A DNA stretch of 64,000 nucleotides from positions 62,001-126,000 of the forward strand of contig JAVVWB010000004.1 of assembly GCA_036652335.1 (NCBI GenBank), in the 5' to 3' direction. Origin of the DNA: JAVVWB01 sp036652335. GTDB lineage: Bacteria; Synergistota; Synergistia; Synergistales; Synergistaceae. Shown here piece after piece: positions 43,700 through 52,688 of the stretch (positions are counted from its first letter, which is position 1; each line of letters opens with the position of its first letter). A program made the translations under genes and the position numbers. The notes beneath the pieces were generated by a model, which saw only the letters and a program-made list of their open reading frames with translations, was not told the DNA's origin and ran no database searches.

Positions 43700-45820
43700 T
43701 TGACTGAAACAAAGTCTACAAAAAAAGTTTTGGAAGTTAAAGATAAGGTTAAAAAGGTCACTAAACCTAAAAAACAAAGAACTAAAAAGTTTGGTGAATA
43801 TGAGGGAAAAACCTTGGTGATTGTTGAATCACCAGCAAAAGCAAAGACGCTTGAGAAAATATTAGGTAGAAAATATAAGGTTCTTGCTAGTGTTGGACAT
43901 GTACGTGACTTACCTAAGGGAAGAATTGCTGTAGATATTGAGAATGATTTTGAACCTGATTATATCCAAGTACGTGGAAAAGCTGAACTAGTAAAAGGAT
44001 TAAAAGGGGCCTCGGCTGTGGCAAAAGAGACACTTCTTGCTTCTGACCCTGATAGAGAAGGAGAGGCTATATCTTGGCATTTGGCAAATATGCTGGGGAT
44101 TGATGTATCATCTGAATGTAGAATAAGAATGCATGAGATTACGAAAAGTGCTGTTCAGAAAGCTGTTGCATCACCAGATAAAATTGATATGAATAGAGTC
44201 AATGCACAACAAGCAAGGAGAGTGTTAGATAGATTAGTTGGATATCAACTTAGCCCATTGTTATGGTATAAAGTCCAAAGGGGTCTTTCTGCAGGGAGAG
44301 TACAGTCTGTTGCTCTAAGAATAGTTTGTGAGCGAGAAGAAGAAATAGAACGTTTTATCCCAGAAGAATACTGGCTTATTGATGTGAAAGCTTTATCAAA
44401 AGATAAGAAGAGAGAATATTTATTAAGACTCGAAAAATATAAGGGTGCTCCTGTTGATATAAGTAATATTACTCAGGCAAAGACGATTGTTGAAGAGCTT
44501 GAATCATCAGAATTAAAAGTAACTGAATTTAAAAGTAAAACAACTTTTAAATCTTCACTTCCACCCTTTAAGACTAGTACGTTACAACAAGAAGCATCGA
44601 GAAGATGTGGCTTTGCTCCTAAAAGGACTATGAGGATTGCTCAGTCCCTTTATGAAGGTATAGAAATTCCTGGACGAGGACCAACTGGTTTGATTACATA
44701 TATGCGAACGGACAGCCTTAGACTTTCCCCTGAAGCTATTGATGTTGCACGTTTGTTCATCAAAGATAAATATGGTGATAAATACTTACCTGCTGGACCG
44801 AACCAGTTTGTGGCGAAAGAAAAAAGTCAAGATGCTCATGAAGCGATACGCGCAACAGATGTTAACATAATACCCTCCTCTATTAAAGAATATCTTACAG
44901 CTGAGCAATATAAATTATATGATCTAATTTGGAGTAGATATGTTGCGACACAGATGAGTGATGCAGAAATATCTCGTACATCATTGCTGTGTACTTCTGG
45001 AGAATGTCTCTTAAAACAAGCTGGTGTCGTTGTTGTTTTTGATGGATGGGGAAAATTATATCCACTTGGTATAAAAGATATATCTATTCCAACGGCAAAA
45101 GAGGGAGAAATTTTATTCCCTGATGAAATAAAAAAGGAACAGAAATTTACAATGCCACCTTCAAGATATACAGAGGCTGGCTTAGTTAAAGCATTAGAAG
45201 AAAAAGCAATAGGTCGGCCATCAACTTATGCTACAATAATTGATACTTTGTTTCTTCGTGGTTATACGACAAAAGATGAAGAAAACAAGAAGCTTCAGCC
45301 AACGAGCTTAGGTCGTCTTGTTTCTACATTCTTAGTTCGCTATTTTTCTGAATTTATAAATGTCGATTTTACTGCGAAGATGGAAGAGGAATTAGATCAA
45401 ATAGAAATTGGAGAACTTATTTGGAGAAACGTTGTTTCAGATTTTTGGGGTGAGTTCAAGCCGATATTAGATAACGTTTCTGAAAAAGCTGAAGATATGC
45501 ATCCTGAACCAGTAAAAATTGGTGAGCCTTGTCCAGAATGTGGTAATGACCTCATAATTAAAACTGGTAGGTTTGGTGAATTTATTGCATGTTCAGGATA
45601 TCCGGATTGCAAATATACAAGGAAAATAGTTAAAACTACAGGCATAAAATGTCCAAAATGCAAGCAAGGTGAACTTATCAGAAGAAAATCTGCAAAAGGA
45701 AAAGCTAAAGGACGTTTCTTCTATGGTTGTGAACGCTATCCTGAGTGCGATTATGTTTCTTGGAAAAAACCTGAAGAAGAAAATAAATCCCTTATTGAGG
45801 TCGAAAATAGTGATATCTAA
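43700..45820 (+). CDS. topA: DNA topoisomerase I
   Basis: Type IA topoisomerase that relaxes negative supercoils. 706 residues from the TTG behind GGGG. A Lys-rich N-terminal extension of about 35 residues precedes the TOPRIM domain (VIVESPAKAKTLEKILG; DPDREGEA). The active-site Tyr is in GLITYMRTDS. Two C-terminal Cys4 zinc ribbons are visible (CPECGNDL...CSGYPDCKY and CPKCKQGE...CERYPECDY). The 3' end overlaps trmFO by 11 bases. Confidence 0.96.
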   Translation: MTETKSTKKVLEVKDKVKKVTKPKKQRTKKFGEYEGKTLVIVESPAKAKTLEKILGRKYKVLASVGHVRDLPKGRIAVDIENDFEPDYIQVRGKAELVKGLKGASAVAKETLLASDPDREGEAISWHLANMLGIDVSSECRIRMHEITKSAVQKAVASPDKIDMNRVNAQQARRVLDRLVGYQLSPLLWYKVQRGLSAGRVQSVALRIVCEREEEIERFIPEEYWLIDVKALSKDKKREYLLRLEKYKGAPVDISNITQAKTIVEELESSELKVTEFKSKTTFKSSLPPFKTSTLQQEASRRCGFAPKRTMRIAQSLYEGIEIPGRGPTGLITYMRTDSLRLSPEAIDVARLFIKDKYGDKYLPAGPNQFVAKEKSQDAHEAIRATDVNIIPSSIKEYLTAEQYKLYDLIWSRYVATQMSDAEISRTSLLCTSGECLLKQAGVVVVFDGWGKLYPLGIKDISIPTAKEGEILFPDEIKKEQKFTMPPSRYTEAGLVKALEEKAIGRPSTYATIIDTLFLRGYTTKDEENKKLQPTSLGRLVSTFLVRYFSEFINVDFTAKMEEELDQIEIGELIWRNVVSDFWGEFKPILDNVSEKAEDMHPEPVKIGEPCPECGNDLIIKTGRFGEFIACSGYPDCKYTRKIVKTTGIKCPKCKQGELIRRKSAKGKAKGRFFYGCERYPECDYVSWKKPEEENKSLIEVENSDI

Positions 45821-47162
45821 AGAAAAAGTTACAATAATTGGTGGCGGTTTGGCTGGAGCCGAAGCTGCTTGGCAACTTGCAAAAAGAGGTATACATGTTA
45901 CTCTTTACGAAATGCGTCCAAATGTTATGACTCCAGCACACCAAACAAAACATATTGCTGAAATGGTTTGTAGTAATTCCCTTGGAGGTGAATCTACTAC
46001 AACGACTTCTGGTATTTTAAAACGTGAACTTTTAATGATGGATAGTCTTTTAATAAAATGTGCTCTTAAAGCAAAAGTGCCGGCGGGAAATGCACTTGCT
46101 GTTGACAGAGAATGTTTTTCATCTGAAATTGAATCATGTTTAAACAACAATCCACTAATTGAAATTGTTAGAGAGGAAGTTACACGTATTCCTGATGGCA
46201 ATGTTATTATTGCGACAGGTCCTTTAACGTCTGGTTCATTTTCTACAACTTTAAAGGATATTGTAGGCGAGGATTTTTTATATTTCTACGATGCTGTTGC
46301 ACCGATTGTAACTTTAGAAAGTATTGATACGTCTTGTTCGTTTAGAGGGAATAGATATGGTGATAATGATGACTATATAAATTGTCCGATGAACGAAGAA
46401 GAATATAATATTTTTTGGCGTGAACTAGTAAATGCAGAATGTGCTCCGAGGCATGAATTTGAAGAAATGAAGCATTTTGACGGTTGTTTACCTGTAGAAG
46501 TAATAGCAAAACGAGGAGAAAAAACACTCTTGTTTGGTCCGCTGAGACCAGTTGGATTATCTGTTGATGAAGAGAATACGAATTATCATGCAGTAGTTCA
46601 GTTACGACAAGATAATACCGATGGAACTTTATATAATATTGTTGGTTTTCAAACAAATTTAAAGTGGGGAGAACAGGAACGTGTGTTTCGTCTTATACCT
46701 GCACTAAAAAATGCTGAATTTGTTAGAAAAGGTGTAATGCATAGAAATTTGTTTGTGTGTGCACCAAAAGTCTTAGACAGATATTTGAGAATAAGAAATC
46801 ATGCGAATGTATATTTAGCAGGACAAATTACAGGAGTAGAGGGATATGTGGAAAGTATTGCAATGGGTTTTGCTTCTGCTATCTTTATGTACTGTAATAT
46901 AACTAGAAATGGTACCATTGAATTTCCTATAGAGAGTGCTATCGGTTCTTTGCTTAATTATTTAGGAGACGCATTACCGAAATCTTTTCAACCAATGAAC
47001 ATAAATTTAGGCATCTTTCCAAGATTACAAGGTAGAAAAATATACAAGAGAAAAGAAAGATGTCAGGCATATGCTGAAAGGTCATTTTTATCAATAGAAA
47101 AGTTTTTGAGTGAAAATCCAATGATTTTTGATTCTTTTGAAAAATTCGAAAAATTGGTTTAA
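45810..47162 (+). CDS. trmFO: Methylenetetrahydrofolate-tRNA-(uracil-5-)-methyltransferase TrmFO
   Basis: FAD- and folate-dependent enzyme forming m5U54 in tRNA. Start is the GTG at 45810 behind GAGG (450 residues). VTIIGGGLAGAEAAWQLAKRG is the FAD-binding Rossmann motif, and YEMRP, CSNSLGGES and YLAGQITGVEGYVESIAMG are family signatures. An open frame extends 47 codons upstream inside topA but is not the gene. Position topA-trmFO-xerC equals topA-gid-codV in Bacillus. Confidence 0.95.
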   Translation: MISKEKVTIIGGGLAGAEAAWQLAKRGIHVTLYEMRPNVMTPAHQTKHIAEMVCSNSLGGESTTTTSGILKRELLMMDSLLIKCALKAKVPAGNALAVDRECFSSEIESCLNNNPLIEIVREEVTRIPDGNVIIATGPLTSGSFSTTLKDIVGEDFLYFYDAVAPIVTLESIDTSCSFRGNRYGDNDDYINCPMNEEEYNIFWRELVNAECAPRHEFEEMKHFDGCLPVEVIAKRGEKTLLFGPLRPVGLSVDEENTNYHAVVQLRQDNTDGTLYNIVGFQTNLKWGEQERVFRLIPALKNAEFVRKGVMHRNLFVCAPKVLDRYLRIRNHANVYLAGQITGVEGYVESIAMGFASAIFMYCNITRNGTIEFPIESAIGSLLNYLGDALPKSFQPMNINLGIFPRLQGRKIYKRKERCQAYAERSFLSIEKFLSENPMIFDSFEKFEKLV

Positions 47163-47210
47163 TTATTTTAAAATTCTGTAAATGTTGAAAAAAATAATCT
47201 ATCTGATAGA

Positions 47211-48116
47211 ATGACGTGTATGACAAACATAACGATGAGTAACAGCTTGAATGATTTTATAAAATATATCGAATCCAAGGGTAGGGCAAAAAATACTCTT
47301 GTCAATTATTCTGTTGATCTTGAGCAATTTATAAAATATTTAAGTGGACAAGGAATAATTAATCCTTCTGAAATAAATGACAAACTTGTTCGTGGCTTCA
47401 TAAGTAGCTTATCTGGGATGGGGAATGCAAAGACTTCTGTTGCTAGAAAGCTTTCATCTGTAAAAGGATACATTTCTTGGCTAAAGAAAATTGGCCTAAT
47501 AAATACAGATGTTGTTAGTTTAATACAAGGTCCTAAGTTGCCAACGCATATTCCAAGGGCTATTTCGTATGAAGATACTATACGCTTGATAACTGATGGT
47601 ACTAAAAACAGCAAAAATCAAAAAAGAGATACCTTGATATTAGAAATACTATATTCATCAGGTCTTAGAGTAGCTGAACTTATTTCACTTAACTGGAGTA
47701 TGGTTGATTTTGAATCAAAAACATTCAGAATAATGGGTAAGGGGAGTAAAGAGCGAATTGTTCCTTTTGGTATGAGTGTGCTAACCCTACTATCGGAATG
47801 GAAGTCGCTATACTTCAAAACTAACGATGATCCAGTGTTTATGTCATCGAATAAGTCATCAGAGAGACTAACAGTTAGAACTGTACACCGTGTTGTAACA
47901 AGGGCTGCTAGAGATGTTGGATTAGCTGGAATCTCACCACATACATTAAGACATTGTTTTGCAACCCATATGCTTGAAAGGGGAGCTCCTCTACGCATTG
48001 TTCAAGAATTGTTGGGTCATGAAAATATTTCTACTACCCAAAGATATCTAACGATAACGACTGAACAAATAAAACGAAGCTATATGGATGCGCACCCTAG
48101 AGCAAAAAATGAATAA
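47211..48116 (+). CDS. xerC: Tyrosine recombinase XerC
   Basis: Site-specific recombinase resolving chromosome dimers at dif. Up to 301 residues: N-terminal SAM-like core-binding domain, catalytic domain with SSGLRVAEL (Arg), HTLRHCFATHML (His-x2-Arg), LLGHENISTTQRY (His and nucleophile Tyr). No good ribosome site is visible for the ATG at 47211; ATGs at 47220 and 47235 are alternatives. It corresponds to Bacillus CodV by order. Confidence 0.93.
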   Translation: MTCMTNITMSNSLNDFIKYIESKGRAKNTLVNYSVDLEQFIKYLSGQGIINPSEINDKLVRGFISSLSGMGNAKTSVARKLSSVKGYISWLKKIGLINTDVVSLIQGPKLPTHIPRAISYEDTIRLITDGTKNSKNQKRDTLILEILYSSGLRVAELISLNWSMVDFESKTFRIMGKGSKERIVPFGMSVLTLLSEWKSLYFKTNDDPVFMSSNKSSERLTVRTVHRVVTRAARDVGLAGISPHTLRHCFATHMLERGAPLRIVQELLGHENISTTQRYLTITTEQIKRSYMDAHPRAKNE

Positions 48117-48138
48117 TAGCCTTTTGGAGGATAATACA

Positions 48139-48978
48139 TTGATGTACACACCTAAGGAACTAATTGAGTCCCGCCCCAAAATTACTGATCAGTCAGCAAT
48201 GGAAGACTTATTGGAAAAAACTAGAGCTGTTAGTAAGGTGTTACAAGCAAGTAATAATTCTACAAACCCTGATTATCAGCGCTTAGCTAAGCTTATGTGT
48301 GATTTATCTGCGGCAAATGTCTATCTCATAAACAAAGAAGGAGAAATTCTTGGATATTCTTGGATAAACGAATATAATTGCCCAATTATGACCGAGATGC
48401 TTACTGAAAAGAGTATGCCTGAAAGCTATGTCAAAAGAGTAAATAGCTATTCAGAATCAGTTTTAAATCATTCTGATCTTGGTTTTTGTGCATATGCTGA
48501 TCAGCCGTGTACATATTCAAATAAGAATGTATTACTTGTTCCTATAAACGGTGGTGGGGATCGTCTAGGTACTTTAATACTAGCTCGTTTTGGTTCACAG
48601 TTTGATACGAGAGATCTCGTTTTGGCAGAATACTTAGGAACAGTTGTTGGTGTTGAAATATTAAACGATAAAGGGCGAACTATAGAATATAAAGCTAGAG
48701 AACAATTAGTTGTACAAATGGCTATTAAGGCACTTTCATACTCAGAAATAGAATCAATTAAACATATAATAAAAGATTTGAAGGGGTATGAGGGTATCGT
48801 TGTTGCTAGTAGCGTCGCGGATAGGATAGGAGTAACTAGAAGTGTTATTGTAAATGCCCTGCGAAAGCTAGGTAGCTCTGGAATAATAGAAAGCAGAAGT
48901 CTAGGAATGAAAGGCACTTATATAAAGGTTTTGTGCCCATTGTTTTTTGACGAACTAGGAGTGAGAAGAAATAGATAA
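48139..48978 (+). CDS. codY: GTP-sensing global regulator CodY
   Basis: Repressor that senses branched-chain amino acids and GTP in Firmicutes. About 279 residues: GAF-like sensor domain in the first half (NVYLINKEGEILGY), a helical linker, and the highly conserved winged helix VADRIGVTRSVIVNALRKLGSSGIIESRSLGMKGTYIKV. TTG 48139 or ATG 48142 follows GGAGG. As in Bacillus it lies downstream of the xerC/codV gene, but the clpQ-clpY pair that stands between them there is absent. Confidence 0.94.
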   Translation: MMYTPKELIESRPKITDQSAMEDLLEKTRAVSKVLQASNNSTNPDYQRLAKLMCDLSAANVYLINKEGEILGYSWINEYNCPIMTEMLTEKSMPESYVKRVNSYSESVLNHSDLGFCAYADQPCTYSNKNVLLVPINGGGDRLGTLILARFGSQFDTRDLVLAEYLGTVVGVEILNDKGRTIEYKAREQLVVQMAIKALSYSEIESIKHIIKDLKGYEGIVVASSVADRIGVTRSVIVNALRKLGSSGIIESRSLGMKGTYIKVLCPLFFDELGVRRNR

Positions 48979-49101
48979 ACTATAAAAATTATAGAGTGCT
49001 TAACTTATATTAAAAAAATCTCTTTTGTATTTTTAATTAGTGTGTTACTATTTGCTTTACAAATTAAAATAGTTGATTTTTATCGGAGGTCAGAGGTACG
49101 T

Positions 49102-49518
49102 ATGTTGGAAAAGACAGGTGTGTCATCAGTTAATATTGGAGATGTCTTAAATGGAATCGTTGAACATTTGACGCCTTATGGTGCATTTGTGAGACTTGAA
49201 TCTGGTCAGAAGGCAATGGTACATATTTCGGAGTTGTCTCATAATTACGTGAAAAAAGTAGAAGATGTCTTAGAAATGGGACAAAACATTACAGCAAGAG
49301 TAATAAAGATTGATGACAAAGGCAGAATTGATTTGTCTGTAAAAGCAATGCAAGTTAAAGAAACCCGTCCTCCAGTGCAGAAGGAAGAAGACTTTGAAAA
49401 GAAGCTTACAAATTTTTTGAAATTTAGTGATGAAAAGATAGCTGATTTGAATAATAAATGTAAGGATCCTAGAGTGTCAAAGAGAAGAACTGGAAATAGT
49501 TCTTCTGGTAAAAAATAA
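49102..49518 (+). CDS. S1 domain RNA-binding protein (YabR-like)
   Basis: 138 residues. One S1 domain at about 10-78 (NIGDVLNGIVEHLTPYGAFV, MVHISELSHNYVKKVEDVLEMG, RIDLSVKAM) followed by a charged tail of about 55 residues rich in Lys. Resembles general stress protein 13/YabR, which associates with ribosomes. Two purine-rich ribosome sites precede the ATG; an upstream in-frame ATG at 49042 has none. It is followed after two bases by the DUF501 gene. Confidence 0.85.
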   Translation: MLEKTGVSSVNIGDVLNGIVEHLTPYGAFVRLESGQKAMVHISELSHNYVKKVEDVLEMGQNITARVIKIDDKGRIDLSVKAMQVKETRPPVQKEEDFEKKLTNFLKFSDEKIADLNNKCKDPRVSKRRTGNSSSGKK

Positions 49519-49520
49519 AA

Positions 49521-50117
49521 ATGATTGCCTTTGAGGAAACTAAATTATTTTTGAAGACCGCTGGCTTCTCATGTGCTGAAACATGGAGTGCACTTACTGA
49601 AGAAGATCTTAGTGTCCTTAGGCAAAATACATATTCTAGAAAATTTGATTTTACCTACACATTATGTGTTGCAAAACGTTGTAAATTTGGTGTGCCTCAA
49701 GTTGTTGTTTGTCGCCCGTATGGAAAAGATTGTCGTCCTTTTCCTACTTTGTTTTGGCTTGTGTGCCCCTATCTTGATAGGGTTTGCGGTAAGTTAGAAT
49801 CAGAACAAAACATAACTCTACTTGAGTCGTTGTTTAGAAAAAATTCAGATGCTATCTTAGCTTTTCATAAAAAATATCAAGATATTAGACTTGCGTTGAT
49901 TGATGATAATGTTAGGGAAAAAATTATAACGACTAATCTTGCGATGTGGAAATCATTAAAAGAAACGGGAATTGGTGGTATTTCCTGGAAAAAATTCCCG
50001 TATTCAGCAAAATGTTTACATTTACAAACAGCAACTTTACTTGGGATGAATGAGCACCCTGCACAAGATTTAATTTCGGAATTAATAGGTGATTTTAACT
50101 GTCCTGATAATTATTAA
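49521..50117 (+). CDS. DUF501 domain protein
   Basis: 198-residue protein of unknown function. The domain signature is VAKRCKFGVPQVVVCRP...PFPTLFWLVCPYLDRVCGKLE at about 50-96, followed by a helical part. Two Cys-containing patches (RCKFG, LVCP) may bind metal. DUF501 proteins occur in Actinobacteria, Thermotogae and Synergistota, often near septum or ppx genes; here the partner is an S1 protein. The start is coupled to the upstream stop. Confidence 0.75.
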   Translation: MIAFEETKLFLKTAGFSCAETWSALTEEDLSVLRQNTYSRKFDFTYTLCVAKRCKFGVPQVVVCRPYGKDCRPFPTLFWLVCPYLDRVCGKLESEQNITLLESLFRKNSDAILAFHKKYQDIRLALIDDNVREKIITTNLAMWKSLKETGIGGISWKKFPYSAKCLHLQTATLLGMNEHPAQDLISELIGDFNCPDNY

Positions 50118-50136
50118 ATAAAATTAAATAAAACAG

Positions 50137-50164
50137 TTGACATTGAGATAAAATCCTGTATAAT
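50137..50164 (+). promoter_or_regulatory. Strong sigma-70 promoter of the tRNA cluster
   Basis: TTGACA (50137-50142), 16 bases, TATAAT (50159-50164), 18 bases before tRNA-Lys. Both boxes are consensus, as expected for a stable RNA operon. Confidence 0.88.
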
Positions 50165-50182
50165 AGCTTCTCGTGATGAGCT

Positions 50183-50258
50183 GAGCCGTTAGCTCAGTCG
50201 GTAGAGCACCGGACTTTTAATCCGGGTGTCCCGGGTTCAAGTCCCGGACGGCTCACCA
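50183..50258 (+). tRNA. tRNA-Lys (TTT)
   Basis: 76 bases with encoded CCA; acceptor GAGCCGT/ACGGCTC; anticodon loop CTTTTAA gives TTT. First gene of the four-tRNA cluster. Confidence 0.95.
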
Positions 50259-50263
50259 CTTGC

Positions 50264-50339
50264 GGTCCCATCGTCCAGAGGTCTAGGACACCGCCCTTTC
50301 ACGGCGGCGACACGAGTTCAAATCTCGTTGGGACTGCCA
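50264..50339 (+). tRNA. tRNA-Glu (TTC), copy 1
   Basis: 76 bases with encoded CCA; acceptor GGTCCCA/TGGGACT with a terminal G-T wobble; anticodon loop CTTTCAC gives TTC. Identical to copy 2. Confidence 0.95.
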
Positions 50340-50372
50340 TTTTTTTATCCAAAATTATATTTGCTATTATGC

Positions 50373-50448
50373 GGTCCCATCGTCCAGAGGTCTAGGACAC
50401 CGCCCTTTCACGGCGGCGACACGAGTTCAAATCTCGTTGGGACTGCCA
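50373..50448 (+). tRNA. tRNA-Glu (TTC), copy 2
   Basis: Exact repeat of the copy at 50264, including short flanks on both sides, so a recent tandem duplication. Confidence 0.95.
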
Positions 50449-50469
50449 TTTTTTTATTATGCATGTTCT

Positions 50470-50545
50470 GCCAGTGTAGCTCAGTAGGTAGAGCAGCGCA
50501 CTCGTAATGCGCAGGTCTGCGGTTCGAATCCGCACACTGGCTCCA
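50470..50545 (+). tRNA. tRNA-Thr (CGT)
   Basis: 76 bases with encoded CCA; acceptor GCCAGTG/CACTGGC; anticodon loop CTCGTAA gives CGT, reading ACG. Last gene of the cluster. Confidence 0.94.
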
Positions 50546-50558
50546 TACTTATAAACAT

Positions 50559-50592
50559 ATCCTGACGTCTTTTTTAGATGCCAGGATTTTTT
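50559..50592 (+). terminator. Terminator of the tRNA cluster
   Basis: ATCCTG-A-CGTCT, five-T loop, AGATG-C-CAGGAT: 11 pairs with one mismatch, followed by T residues. Confidence 0.8.
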
Positions 50593-50657
50593 ATTTTAAA
50601 TTTTTAAATAACAGGAAATAAAAACTATAGAAAAGAGAATATATCTGTTATAATTAT

Positions 50658-50686
50658 GCAAGCTTAATTCTGTGGATTAAGCTTGC
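50658..50686 (+). promoter_or_regulatory. 11-bp hairpin in the bamA leader
   Basis: GCAAGCTTAAT (50658-50668), seven-base loop, ATTAAGCTTGC (50676-50686). A TATAAT at 50649-50654 would place a transcript start at or just inside the hairpin; no good -35 box is visible. It could be a 5' stabilising stem or a weak attenuator before bamA. Confidence 0.45.
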
Positions 50687-50787
50687 TGTTCTGTTTTAGG
50701 AATTTAATGCAACTGTTTTTTTGCTATGATTTGTAATTTTAAAAAAGATATTTTTAAAGTTTTTACTTACGACGAGGAGTGGTTTTA

Positions 50788-52650
50788 TTGCGTATCAATT
50801 TGAAACTATGTATCATGCTTGTTTTATTAGTTATTTTCACTGGGACTTCTTTTGCTGAAACTACTGTTAATTCAACTAACAAAAATTTGCAAACAAAAGT
50901 GGCAGAGATTTCTGGACCTAAAATATTAAGCATAGAAATACAGGGTAATAAGGAAGTTGTGAAAGAACATATTTTAGCTGTTCTAGTTTCTAAGGTTGGG
51001 GATACACTGGATGAAGAAAAACTAAGGAAGGATGCAGAAGCAATATTTGAACTAGGTTTTTTTGTCGCAACCGACTATAAAGTTTCAGATACTGAAAATG
51101 GAGCAACTGTTACCTTTTTAGTTCAAGAAAATCCTGTCGTTAGTAAAATTGAATTTAAGGGAAATACTGTATATAAGTCTGAAAAACTAACAGAACTTTT
51201 GTTTACGAAGCCTGGAATGATCTTTAACAGAACATTCTTCAGAAATGATTTGCAGAGAATAAAAGAAAAGTACCAGCAAGATGGTTATGTAATGGCTAAT
51301 ATTGCAGATGTACAAATTGATGGCGATGCAATAACGGTTGTTATTATTGAACCTAAAATTAGTCAGATTGTAATTCAAGGTAATAAAATTACAAAGAAGC
51401 ATATAGTTGAAAGATATCTTAAGATAAAAGAGGGAGAACTTTTTGATTCTAATAAATTAAGATTGACAGTTAATAGGTTACAAAGTGTTGGTTTCTTCGA
51501 GAATGTTAACGTTAACTTTGAACCTGGCGAAAATAAAGATGATGTAATTGTTGTAATCACGGTTGAAGAGGGTAGGACAAGCCGTCTTGGTTTTAGTATT
51601 GCATATGGAACCCAAAGTGGTTTTGGCGGTGGTATGAACTATGAAAACTTTAACATCGGTGGTAAGGGATTAAAACTTAGTACAGGGTTTGACCTAGGTA
51701 ATAGAAAAGAGTATTGGCTTAGCCTAGAACAGCCATATATGGGTGGAAAAGTTACTGCATGGAAAATTGGTGGATATAAGAGGAATTGGAACGATTTAAC
51801 TTATTACTTCTCTAAATCTATAACTATGCCTGGTGGTACAACAACAGATAGGTTTGATTATGATAGAGATAAGTTAGGTGCCTATATAGGTTTTGGTCGT
51901 AAATTTAAAGAAAATTCAAAATACAACTGGTATGTAACTCTAGATTGGCATGAAGTTGAAAATACTCCTGTTGGTTACACATGGGATCAGGTAAAAGATA
52001 TTGAAGTAACTTATGATGGTAAAACCATGAGAGTTATGGATGACCTGGGAGAAGGTAAGTATTATTCAGCATTGTTATCTCTTCGTCGTTTTAATCTTGA
52101 TGAGTATTTACCTTACTCAAAGGGTGATGTTGAAACATTAAATGTCCAATACGGTACAGCTAAAATTAAAGATGTTTCAGGAGATTTTAATTACTTTAAA
52201 TATTGGTTAGAAGCTAAAGTCTATATTCCTGTTGAACGGTTTCTTAAAGATTTCTTTGAATCAACATTCTCGGGTGGCGCTGATAAGCCAATTTTGTTTG
52301 CAGCGAGAATGATGATTGGTTCTTCAAGTGGCAACGTCCCTTATGAAGAAATGTATGCGCTTGGTGGAGACAACACATTGCGTGGTTTTAGAGATGAAGA
52401 ATTTAGAGGTGAGGATATGTTGCTCGGAAACTTTGAGCTACGAATCCCATTGGAAAAAGCGTTCGGTCTCGTTGTCTTCTATGATATAGGACGTGCATGG
52501 AGAAAAGATTCTGGAATCGGTTGGGGAAGTGACATAGGGGATGCTCCTGGACTTGGTGTAAGATTGAAGACACCTCTTGGTAATTTACGTCTTGATTATG
52601 CTACCGGAAGCGAAGATAGATTCCATTTTGGATTTGGTGAAATGTTCTAG
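50788..52650 (+). CDS. bamA: Outer membrane assembly factor BamA (three POTRA domains)
   Basis: Inserts beta-barrel proteins into the outer membrane. TTG start behind GAGGAG gives 620 residues with a signal peptide (to about SFAET). Three POTRA domains follow, with repeats ILSIEIQGNKEVV, VSKIEFKGNTVY and ISQIVIQGNKIT each opening one, instead of five in E. coli. A C-terminal Omp85 barrel has the loop-6 motif GGDNTLRGFRDEEFRG and the terminal Phe. First gene of the envelope cluster. No skp gene follows. Confidence 0.93.
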   Translation: MRINLKLCIMLVLLVIFTGTSFAETTVNSTNKNLQTKVAEISGPKILSIEIQGNKEVVKEHILAVLVSKVGDTLDEEKLRKDAEAIFELGFFVATDYKVSDTENGATVTFLVQENPVVSKIEFKGNTVYKSEKLTELLFTKPGMIFNRTFFRNDLQRIKEKYQQDGYVMANIADVQIDGDAITVVIIEPKISQIVIQGNKITKKHIVERYLKIKEGELFDSNKLRLTVNRLQSVGFFENVNVNFEPGENKDDVIVVITVEEGRTSRLGFSIAYGTQSGFGGGMNYENFNIGGKGLKLSTGFDLGNRKEYWLSLEQPYMGGKVTAWKIGGYKRNWNDLTYYFSKSITMPGGTTTDRFDYDRDKLGAYIGFGRKFKENSKYNWYVTLDWHEVENTPVGYTWDQVKDIEVTYDGKTMRVMDDLGEGKYYSALLSLRRFNLDEYLPYSKGDVETLNVQYGTAKIKDVSGDFNYFKYWLEAKVYIPVERFLKDFFESTFSGGADKPILFAARMMIGSSSGNVPYEEMYALGGDNTLRGFRDEEFRGEDMLLGNFELRIPLEKAFGLVVFYDIGRAWRKDSGIGWGSDIGDAPGLGVRLKTPLGNLRLDYATGSEDRFHFGFGEMF

Positions 52651-52688
52651 ATTTAACATAAAAATACTTGGTATTGGAGTTAGTTATC

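Noticed and set aside
45669..45809. 47-codon extension of TrmFO inside topA
   Set aside because: It overlaps the TopA zinc-ribbon coding region in another frame; the FAD motif must be near the N-terminus, as the GTG start gives.
50226..50507. 93-codon open frame over the tRNA cluster
   Set aside because: It covers parts of all four tRNA genes; the repetition in its sequence comes from the duplicated tRNA-Glu.
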